Under the pieces are notes generated by a model that saw nothing but the letters and a program-made list of their open reading frames with translations, ran no database searches and was not told the origin of the DNA. A stretch of DNA of 64,000 bases from Rheinheimera sp. UJ63 (lineage in GTDB: Bacteria; Pseudomonadota; Gammaproteobacteria; Enterobacterales; Alteromonadaceae): contig NZ_JAKGTQ010000002.1 in assembly GCF_021568285.1 (NCBI RefSeq), positions 372,001 through 436,000 of the forward strand, given 5' to 3'. This document shows, in pieces, positions 43,261 through 51,500 of this stretch (the first letter of the stretch is position 1; each line of letters opens with the position of its first letter). Both the position numbers and the translations under genes were made by a program.

Positions 43261-45582
43261 ATGTCCGCGACTACTGTAAATCTTCGTAAATCTGCTCCGG
43301 TAGCCCGGATGGCGCCTGAACGCGATCTGTTTTCTTACCCAAAATACTGGGCCGAATGTTACGGCACCGCGCCTTTTTTACCGATGTCTCGCGCCGAAAT
43401 GGACAAGTTAGGTTGGGATAGCTGCGACATTATCTTAGTGGTTGGCGATGCTTATGTTGATCATCCCAGCTTTGGGATGGCAGTGGTTGGGCGTATGTTG
43501 GAAGCGCAGGGTTATCGCGTGGGCATTATTGCCCAGCCCGATTGGCACAGCAAAGCCGACTTTATGCGCTTAGGCAAACCTAATCTGTTTTACGGTGTGT
43601 CTGCCGGTAATATGGACTCGATGATCAACCGTTATACCGCCGATAAAAAGTTGCGGCATGACGATGCTTATACCGCTGGCGATATTGGGGGTAAAAGACC
43701 GGATCGCGCGGTGATTGTGTATACTCAGCGCTGTAAAGAAGCGTACAGTGATGTGCCGGTTATTATCGGCGGTATTGAAGCCAGTTTACGCCGTATTGCG
43801 CATTATGATTACTGGTCTGAAAAAGTGCGCCGTTCAGTTATTTTTGATGCCAAAGCTGACATCTTAATTTATGGCAATGCCGAGCGGCCGTTAATTGAAG
43901 TGGCCTATCGCCTTGCCAGTGGTATTCCTGTGGCCGATATACAGGATGTACGTGGCACTGCGGTGATCCGCAAAGAGCCTCTGCCGGGCTGGCGCGGCGT
44001 AGATTCCACCGCCATCGATAAAATTGGTAAAATCGACCCTATCCCTAATCCTTATGGTGCCGATGATGTCGGTTGTAGCAGCTATTCTGAATTTGCTAAG
44101 GCCGGTATTGATCTGAGTAAACCGGTTGAAGAAGAAGCTAAGCCGATCATGGTGCAGGCACCACGGCAAAAACCGTGGGAGCTGACTTACGTTAAGCTAC
44201 CAGCGTTTGAGCAGGTGAGTGTGAATAAGCCGTTGTATGCCCATGCCTCACGTATTTTGCACCAAGAAACCAATCCGGGCTGTGCGCGCGCCATTATGCA
44301 GCGTCATGGTGATCGGCATATTTGGGTTAATCCTGCGGCTTTTCCGCTGAGTACCGAAGAGATGGATCTGGTGTTTGGTTTGCCCTATCAGCGTATTCCG
44401 CATCCGGTGTATGGCAAAGCCAAGATCCCTGCCTATGAAATGATTAAAACCTCAGTGAATATCATGCGAGGCTGTTTTGGTGGCTGCTCGTTTTGCTCTA
44501 TCACTGAGCACGAAGGCCGGATTATTCAAAGTCGCTCGAAAGAGTCGATTATGCAAGAGATCAAAGACATTCGCGACAAAGTGCCAGGTTTTACCGGCGT
44601 GATCTCCGATTTAGGTGGGCCCACGGCCAATATGTATCGCTTAAATTGTAAAAACCCGAAAGCAGAGCAAACTTGTCGTCGACCTTCTTGTGTCTATCCG
44701 ACCATTTGTGAGCACATGGATACCGATCAAAGCCCGACGGTAGAGTTGTACCGTGAAGCGCGTAATATCGAAGGCATCAAAAAGGTGCTGATTGCCTCGG
44801 GTGTGCGTTACGACTTGGCGGTAGAAGATCCGAACTATGTTAAAGAGTTAGTGCAGCATCATGTCGGCGGTTATTTAAAAATTGCCCCTGAGCATACCGA
44901 AGAGGGCCCATTAAGTAAGATGATGAAGCCGGGTATGGGCGCATACGATAAATTTAAAGAAATGTTTGATCGCTTTAGTAAAGAAGCGGGCAAAGAGCAA
45001 TATCTGATCCCATATTTTATCGCCTCACATCCTGGCACCACCGATATGGATATGGTGAATTTAGCCTTATGGTTAAAAGAGCGTGATTTCAGATTAGATC
45101 AGGTACAAAACTTTTATCCAAGCCCGATGGCCAATGCCACCACGATTTATCACACCGAGATGAATTCGCTGAAAAACATTAATAAAGCGAATAAAGAAGC
45201 GGTGCCGGTACCCAAAGGTGAACGACAGCGCCGTTTACATAAAGCCATTTTGCGTTATCACGATCCAAAAGGCTGGCCAAGTATTCGCGAAGCGCTGACG
45301 AAGATGGGTTTACAGCATTTAATCGGCCGGGGCAAAGACTGTTTAGTGCCACCGGAAGGCAAAGACGAGCTACAGCGCAAACCTCTACGGGGGGGTAAGC
45401 CAGCGTTAACGCGGCACACGGGGTTAAACCCGGCGGCAAAAGTCACGCGCGCCGATAATACGAGCAAGCCTAAAGCCAAACACAACGGCCAAAAGCCTGC
45501 TACGCCAGCTAGCACTCATGGCCCGACAGCGGTAAAACCAAAAGCAAAGCGCCCACATAACGGCAAAGCGCAACGCGGTTAG
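43261..45582 (+). CDS. ygiQ: YgiQ-family radical SAM protein
   Basis: This 773-residue protein has an N-terminal YgiQ domain ([31 protein letters not shown]), a radical SAM core with the cluster motif CFGGCSFC, and a C-terminal domain ending in a Lys/Pro/Ala-rich low-complexity tail of about 60 residues. A second Cys-rich segment ([21 protein letters not shown]) is typical of the family. The reaction is not established. Monocistronic; a hairpin follows. Confidence 0.9.
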   Translation: MSATTVNLRKSAPVARMAPERDLFSYPKYWAECYGTAPFLPMSRAEMDKLGWDSCDIILVVGDAYVDHPSFGMAVVGRMLEAQGYRVGIIAQPDWHSKADFMRLGKPNLFYGVSAGNMDSMINRYTADKKLRHDDAYTAGDIGGKRPDRAVIVYTQRCKEAYSDVPVIIGGIEASLRRIAHYDYWSEKVRRSVIFDAKADILIYGNAERPLIEVAYRLASGIPVADIQDVRGTAVIRKEPLPGWRGVDSTAIDKIGKIDPIPNPYGADDVGCSSYSEFAKAGIDLSKPVEEEAKPIMVQAPRQKPWELTYVKLPAFEQVSVNKPLYAHASRILHQETNPGCARAIMQRHGDRHIWVNPAAFPLSTEEMDLVFGLPYQRIPHPVYGKAKIPAYEMIKTSVNIMRGCFGGCSFCSITEHEGRIIQSRSKESIMQEIKDIRDKVPGFTGVISDLGGPTANMYRLNCKNPKAEQTCRRPSCVYPTICEHMDTDQSPTVELYREARNIEGIKKVLIASGVRYDLAVEDPNYVKELVQHHVGGYLKIAPEHTEEGPLSKMMKPGMGAYDKFKEMFDRFSKEAGKEQYLIPYFIASHPGTTDMDMVNLALWLKERDFRLDQVQNFYPSPMANATTIYHTEMNSLKNINKANKEAVPVPKGERQRRLHKAILRYHDPKGWPSIREALTKMGLQHLIGRGKDCLVPPEGKDELQRKPLRGGKPALTRHTGLNPAAKVTRADNTSKPKAKHNGQKPATPASTHGPTAVKPKAKRPHNGKAQRG

Positions 45583-45590
45583 TCTTGAAC

Positions 45591-45624
45591 AACCAAGCGT
45601 CTGGCACACACTAGGCGCTTGGTT
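45591..45624 (+). terminator. Hairpin past ygiQ, possible terminator
   Basis: A 12-base stem with one G-T pair (arms AACCAAGCGTCT and AGGCGCTTGGTT) and a ten-base loop lies 8 bases after the stop. There is no T run, so termination is uncertain. Confidence 0.5.
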
Positions 45625-45698
45625 ATGATAAGAAAACCGCAGCAGGGCTCGCTGACAAAAACCGCGGCTTTAGCTTCATTAACTTAGCGCATGAGCAT

Positions 45699-46205
45699 AT
45701 GAAAAGACTGTTCTTTGCACTGCAATTTTCCCCAGCGCAGCAACAAGCTATCCTAACGTATCAGCAGCAGCTGATAGCGCAGTATCCTGATGCGCGAATT
45801 GTGACTGCGGATAACTTTCATTTAACGCTGTTTTTTCTTGGTCAAGTAGACGGTGAGCAAGAGCCGTTTTTACTGTCTGCGGCGAAGACGATTGCGCCAA
45901 TTGATATAACGCTCACTTTCGATAAATTGGGCTATTTCGCCAAACCTAAAATTGCTTACTTAGCGCCCAGTGTTATTCCTGAACCTTTATTGCAGTTACA
46001 ACAGCAGATCACGCAGTTGTGTCAACAACAAGGCTTTGAGGTACAGCACCCCGAATTTAAGCCGCATATCACCTTACTTCGAAAAGTGGATCACGAGGGG
46101 CTCTTGCCGGCTTGTTTGCCGTTAGAGCTTAAGATAGACCGATTTGCCTTGTTTCATTCAACGCAAATTGCCGGACAACTGCGTTATGTGCCACTGAATG
46201 AATAG
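45699..46205 (+). CDS. thpR: 2'-5' RNA ligase-type phosphoesterase (ThpR)
   Basis: This 168-residue protein of the 2H phosphoesterase family carries the two H-x-T-x motifs HLTL (about residue 42) and HITL (about 128), the catalytic pair of RNA 2',3'-cyclic phosphodiesterases. The opening RLFFALQFSP is typical of ThpR/LigT. The enzyme acts on RNA 2'-5' links or cyclic phosphates; the cellular role is not defined. It converges with the haemoglobin operon across repeat array R4. Confidence 0.88.
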   Translation: MKRLFFALQFSPAQQQAILTYQQQLIAQYPDARIVTADNFHLTLFFLGQVDGEQEPFLLSAAKTIAPIDITLTFDKLGYFAKPKIAYLAPSVIPEPLLQLQQQITQLCQQQGFEVQHPEFKPHITLLRKVDHEGLLPACLPLELKIDRFALFHSTQIAGQLRYVPLNE

Positions 46206-46235
46206 CGTGATGTCAGATTAAAGCTTATTCAGTTT

Positions 46236-46350
46236 CAGTTGTCCGACCACACTCAGACACCGGTCATACCAGTCTCAGAGTGTGGTCCAACCTGTCTCTG
46301 AGTGCGGTCAGAGGTCTGAGCTCTTACCGGTTTCTGAGTGTGGTCGGAGG
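46236..46350. repeat. Array R4 of the 22-bp intergenic repeat, monomers in both orientations
   Basis: The left part has CCGACCACACTCAGA and GGTCATACC in one orientation; from about 46273 the monomers run the other way (CAGAGTGTGGTCC, CTGAGTGCGGTCAG, CTGAGTGTGGTCGG). The switch creates a hairpin between 46245 and 46288, with arms GACCACACTC and GAGTGTGGTC. It fills the gap between two convergent genes and may end transcription from both sides. It shares a 65-base inverted core with R3. Confidence 0.85.
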
Positions 46351-46382
46351 AGATAGCTCAGCGCATTCGGGTGCTTAGGTGA

Positions 46383-46799
46383 TTAGCGATAAGTGATGTC
46401 TTTGTACATGGGCGCAAGTAGGGCTAATAACTGATTTTGCGCACTGATGCTAATCTGTTGTTGTTGCATCACGTCAATTAAGTTTTCGACTAACGCATCG
46501 TAATGCGCCAAGGTAATGTTAAAGCCGGTATGGCTTTCTTGCATGGTGCCACCAGTATATTCACAAGGGCCGCCGCTGATATTACACAGCTGCTCGGCTA
46601 ATAATCGGCGAAAACGTGCAATATCGGTATCGGCAAAGTGATGCACGATGCGTTGATCTTGTTCAATTTTTTGCAATAAACCATCGGTAATGGCGGCAAT
46701 ACCCGGCTCACCACCGAGTTGTTGATACAAGCTAGGTTGGGGGTGTTGGCTACAAGCCGTCAACAGTAACGCGAAAACTAAGGGGGTGATGGTGCGCAT
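46383..46799 (-). CDS. Group 1 truncated haemoglobin with lipoprotein signal
   Basis: This 138-residue protein has a lipobox LLLTAC (Cys16) and then a truncated-haemoglobin fold of about 120 residues: YQQLGGEPGIAAITDGLL, LLAEQLCNISGGPCEYTGGTM and SHTGFNITLAHYDALVENL, where the His of ESHTGF is the likely proximal haem ligand. It would bind O2, NO or a related ligand at the envelope instead of the usual cytosol. Its ATG overlaps the stop of the DUF3034 gene (TAATG), so it is translated with it. It is last in a three-gene minus-strand operon. Confidence 0.85.
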   Translation of the reverse strand: MRTITPLVFALLLTACSQHPQPSLYQQLGGEPGIAAITDGLLQKIEQDQRIVHHFADTDIARFRRLLAEQLCNISGGPCEYTGGTMQESHTGFNITLAHYDALVENLIDVMQQQQISISAQNQLLALLAPMYKDITYR

Positions 46800-47632
46800 T
46801 ACCAGGCTCCTTCTACTGAAATATAATAACCTTGTTGCTGATCAAAACCGGCAATACTGCCAAGGTCGACATAGCCACCGACCACCGACACATGCTTATT
46901 GATAAACCACGCGACAAACAGATCGCGCCAATGTTGCTCGGTAGCAAAGTTTAATTGATCAGGCTTTTGTTTAAATTCAATGCCCAGTGCCACGTTATAA
47001 TTCAGCAAAACTGCCGCTGAACCTTCAAAGACAAACTGGTAATTGTTATCGCTAGCACTGCCAAAGCCGAGTAAACCGGTTTGGTTAGCTTTAGTGGCAC
47101 GCACTGTGCCGTTTAGCAACAAATTGCGCCCGGCAACTTGGTCAAACAACACTTTACTGGCAGAAAAATAAACATCGACACCACTATCATCACGAGCGCC
47201 AACCGCTTGCGGTAAGCCAAAATCACGGTGTTTTTTATACTGTAAGCCAACGCTGATTTGCGGCCAAGCCGTATACAGCAGTTCTCCGGCGATATGGTAT
47301 TTAACACCAAAGACATCTTGGCGTAATTCACCGCCAATGCTATCTAGTTTGAAGGTTTGCCGGGCAACCGACCATTCCCATTTATTGTCATAACTGACGC
47401 TGGCACCAAACACATTTAGCGTGAAATCATCAACACCGACGCGGCTCGTAAAAGCGGTGGCGCTCCACTCATCACTGCTGCCATAACCGTTAATCACTGC
47501 CCACGGCACAATACCGCCGCCAGCACTGCCTTCAATGCTACTTGCACCGCCTGTCGCCACGATTTTGCTGCCGGCAACACTGCTCGCGCTGGCAAGTAGG
47601 CAACAAAGGGCTAATGTAAAACGCGTGATCAT
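46799..47632 (-). CDS. DUF3034-like outer-membrane beta protein
   Basis: Using the ATG at 47632 (GGAG upstream), this 277-residue protein has a signal peptide (cleavage near SVAGS) and the DUF3034 pattern IVATGGASSIEGSAGGGIVP, then WAVINGYG and alternating beta strands with a closing aromatic residue, as in small outer-membrane barrels. Function is unknown. The frame opens eight codons earlier at 47656. It is coupled to the haemoglobin gene downstream and lies 76 bases after the cupredoxin-like gene. Confidence 0.78.
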   Translation of the reverse strand: MITRFTLALCCLLASASSVAGSKIVATGGASSIEGSAGGGIVPWAVINGYGSSDEWSATAFTSRVGVDDFTLNVFGASVSYDNKWEWSVARQTFKLDSIGGELRQDVFGVKYHIAGELLYTAWPQISVGLQYKKHRDFGLPQAVGARDDSGVDVYFSASKVLFDQVAGRNLLLNGTVRATKANQTGLLGFGSASDNNYQFVFEGSAAVLLNYNVALGIEFKQKPDQLNFATEQHWRDLFVAWFINKHVSVVGGYVDLGSIAGFDQQQGYYISVEGAW

Positions 47633-47708
47633 AGTGTATCTCCAGACTACACCCAAAGTGGCAGCTGCTTAGGCTGTTCCCCCAGGCGTTTTTTTAGCAT
47701 AAATAAAC

Positions 47709-48341
47709 TTAACTACCAAAGCCGCGCTTAGGTGCACTGGGCTTTTCATTGTCTTCGATGGCTAAGGAAAAGGTGAGATGGCCCGTTTCATCTGGCGTAA
47801 CCACTTGCTCAGCTAAAGCCTCAACTTGCCATGGATGCCAGATTTTGAAGCGAAGTTCACCCGCAGGTACCTCAGGGAACTGTGCTTTACCTTCCTTATC
47901 GGTGACGAGTAACAGCGGGCTTTCACCTATATAGATATAAGCCAGCATATAATCATGAATATTGCAGCCAAGAACCACGATCCCGGGCTCGTCAAATTGA
48001 ACGGGCGCTTCAGGCTTACCGGAATACAGCTGGATCTCAAAGGTTTTAGCACTAGAAAAAGAGTAAACGTGATGTCGGGTTTTGTCGCGATTGGGAAAGT
48101 CGATCAGATTACCTTGTTGAATCGCGGTAACAAAGGGCACAAATACAAGATCTTCTTGTGCGACATGCGCTATCTTCGCTGCGGTGGTCGTTTTAAAATC
48201 AGGGCTGATAATTTCAATCACCGCATCGGCCAGCGGTTGGTTAGTCTGATCTAACACGGTAATGCTGACACCTTGGCTTTGAGAAGCAAAGCTAGCAAAA
48301 ACAAGCGTCAGTATGCCTAGTAGTGAGGAATGAAATTTCAT
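47709..48341 (-). CDS. Exported cupredoxin-like protein (methylamine-utilisation-type annotation)
   Basis: This protein of 210 residues has a signal peptide (cleavage after SQSQG region, about residue 24) and the Ig/cupredoxin pattern: PLADAVIEI, FVPFVTAIQQGNLIDFPNRD, TRHHVYSFS and IVVLGCNIHDYMLAYI. His in the HHVYSF segment, Cys and His in CNIHDYM form a plausible type-1 copper site. A carboxypeptidase-regulatory-like domain follows. Such proteins are often labelled methylamine utilisation protein, but no mau genes are here. The start ATG at 48341 is preferred to GTG at 48350. First gene of the operon with DUF3034 and haemoglobin. Confidence 0.78.
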   Translation of the reverse strand: MKFHSSLLGILTLVFASFASQSQGVSITVLDQTNQPLADAVIEIISPDFKTTTAAKIAHVAQEDLVFVPFVTAIQQGNLIDFPNRDKTRHHVYSFSSAKTFEIQLYSGKPEAPVQFDEPGIVVLGCNIHDYMLAYIYIGESPLLLVTDKEGKAQFPEVPAGELRFKIWHPWQVEALAEQVVTPDETGHLTFSLAIEDNEKPSAPKRGFGS

Positions 48342-48528
48342 GTTGGACACTTTTTTAGTGGGATCTGGTTTTTACTTTAAACTACGGCTGGCTTAAATTC
48401 AATTTTCTCCCTAAATCATTAGGTTATCACCGCCTTTTTTAAAAGAGTTCATCGGTTATTAATATAACAGGGCTATACTTTAACAATATTGAGGAATTTT
48501 CCGCGGTTGACGCGAGCAAGGAAGGGGT

Positions 48529-51500
48529 ATGTCTAGGGCTTCGTCTTTATTTACTCGGCTGTTTGGGCAGCTCAGCTGGGCTGCACCGGCTTGGTTAGCC
48601 AAGCTACAACAACAAGCGAAAGCGAAGCCGAAGCGTTTTGGTGCGGCTTTGCTTATTGTGTTGTTGGCGTTAATGAGCCTAGCGTTATTGACTCGCTATT
48701 ATTGGCAACTGCCCAAAGCACCGCAGGTGTTAGCGCAAGTGATCGCGCCAAGCCAAGGTGAGATAGTACAACAGGTAGAACAACCCACGCCGTTATTATT
48801 GCGCTTTTACCAAGAAGACCCCGCCAGCGATAACGCGCAACTTGCCGATGTTAACCCCGCCCGGATCAGTTTACCGATAGCTACTGCAAACTTAAGCGCA
48901 GCAAAGCTGACTTTAATAGGTGAAAGCCTGGCGGTAGGGGATACGCTCACACCCGCCATTCAGGGCCAGTGGCAATGGCTGGATGATAACCAATTACAGT
49001 TTTTACCCGAGCAAGCTTGGCCAGCGGGTCAGCGTTATCAGATCACACTGCCTAAAACCTGGTTTGCCGACAAGATAGCTCTCGCTACCCGCAAATGGTC
49101 ATTCGACAGTCCGGCCCTTAATGTTGCCATAGAACAACTGCAGTTTTATCAAGATCCCGAGCAGGTTTCGGTGCGACGCATTTTAGCCACGCTGGCTTTT
49201 ACTCATGCGGTTGAGCAACAAAGCTTGCAAAAAGCGTTGAGTTTAAACTTGCCGCAAAGCGGAGAAAAAGTGGGCAGTAAAGCGCAGTCTGTTGCTTATA
49301 CCCTGCAAAGTGCTGAGCAAGGACGGGTTTGGTATCTGCAAAGCGAACCGATTAGTTTGCCTAAGCAAGCACAATTTTTAACTTTCGAGCTCGCCGCTGG
49401 CGTTAAAGCGCAGCATGGTCAAGGCCGCACGCAAGAGGCGCAACAGCAGCAAGTGTTGATCCCCGATCAAGCTACGGTGTTGCAGATCAGTGATGCGCAA
49501 TTGCAATTAGTGCGTAACGCCCAAGCGGAGCCTGAGCAAGTATTGCAATTGAGCCTGACTGATCGGGTGCGTTTTACTGATCTGACGGCACATTTACAGT
49601 TATATCTATTACCGATACATCCGGCGAAACGCACTTGGACGGCCGCAGAGTTAACGCCGGCCACCTTAGCGCAAGCCCGGTTATTGCATTACCAGCTAGA
49701 GCCGGGGGCTTTTGCCCATCAACAAGATTTTGCCATTAAATTGGATTTACCGGCGAAGCGGCAATTGGCGGTGATGATTAAGGCGGGTTTACCCGGTTTA
49801 GATAATTATCAACTAAGCCATACCTATCAACGCGTACTGACGCTACCGGATTATCCAAAAGAAGCGCAGATCAGTGGTGAGGGTGCGGTATTAATGTTAT
49901 CCGGTGAGCAAAAGCTGCAACTGGTCAGCCGCGGCTTACCACAGTTAAAAGTGCGATTGGCTAAGGTGTTACCGCAACATCTTAATCATCTTATTAGTCA
50001 AAGTGGCGGTGATATCAGCAACCCCTTTTTTTACAATCGCAGTTTCGGTGCGGAAAACCTTGCGGCGATCACCGAGCAGATCTTTGAAATCAATAATCAG
50101 ACACCCCAAAAAAATCAGTTTTTAAGTTTAGATTTAAAACCTCATCTGCAGCGTGAAGGCATGGGCGTGTATTTTGTAGAGCTATATCAACACGATCCGA
50201 AGTATCCGGATTGGTTAGGCGAAGCATTAGATAAGCGGCTGGTGTTGGTCACCGATTTAGGCTTGATGGTGAAACACCAACAAGACAGTAGCCAAAAAAT
50301 CTTTGTGATGTCTTTAGCCAGCGGCAAGCCGGTGAGTGGTGCCAAGGTGCAATTGCTTGGGCGTAATGGCTTGGCGGTATACAGCGGCATCACCGATAAG
50401 CAAGGCCATGTGGAGCTGGGTGTGACTAATGGCTTAAAAGAGGCGGAGCAGGCCACCGTGTATTTGGTCCAGCACACTGAGAACGGTCGCACCGACAGTA
50501 CGTTTATTCCGTTTAATCGTTACAGTCGACAACTCGATTATTCGCGCTTTGCGATTGATGGCGAGTATCAGTCGGGTAATGCGGCTCAGCTTAAAGCCTT
50601 TATGTTCAGCGATCGTGGCATTTACCGGCCGGGTGAAACGGTGCAATTAGCCAGTATTATTCGCCGCAGTGATTTAGCACCGGTAACAGCCAAAAACCTC
50701 AGCTTACAATTGCAAGTTAACGGGCCACGAGGCAATGCGCTGCATCAGCAAAAATTCACTTTATCAGCGCGTGGTTTACAAAGCTTTCAGTTAGACACCG
50801 CTAAGTTTAGCGATACCGGTGAATATGATGCCCTCATTATGTTAGTGGATGCGCAAGGCCGGCATCAACAAACACTTGGTGATGTCAGTTTTCAACTAGA
50901 AGAGTTTTTACCCGACACCCTAAAAATAAGTAGTCAGTTTAATCAACAGGCAAAAGGTTGGTTATTGCCTGAGCAATTAAGTTTAGCATTGCAACTCGAT
51001 AACTTGTTTGGCAGTGCCGCGCAGCAGCGGCGTGTGGCTGCTCGTTATGTCTTGATGCCCAGCGCATTTCAATTTGATGCTTATCCAGATTATCAGTTTG
51101 GGATCCCAAATGAGCAGAGCTTAGTTGCGCAGCGCGAGAATTTAACCGAGCAACAAACCGATAGCGCTGGTCAGGTGACCTTTAGCTTACCGCTGCAGCG
51201 TTTTCAACAGGGCCATTGGCAATTGCAAGTGTACGTTGAAGGGTTTGACAGCGCCGGTGGGCGGGCAGTGCAGCACAGTAATGGCGCGCTTATCGCGACT
51301 AGCCCAGTATTAATTGGCATGAAAGCCGATGGAGCGCTGAATTTTTTAAAGCAACAGCAAGCTCGGCAATTACATTTTTTAGCCATTAATCAACAGTTAA
51401 CTTCGTTAGCACAAGACAACTTAACGCTAAAGTTAGTGCAAAAAACACCGTTATCCAGTTTGGTGAAACAACCCGATGGTACCTTGCAATATCAAACGGT

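Noticed and set aside
47749-48254. Plus-strand frames opposite the cupredoxin-like gene
   Set aside because: They are antisense shadows of a gene with a signal peptide and recognisable motifs.
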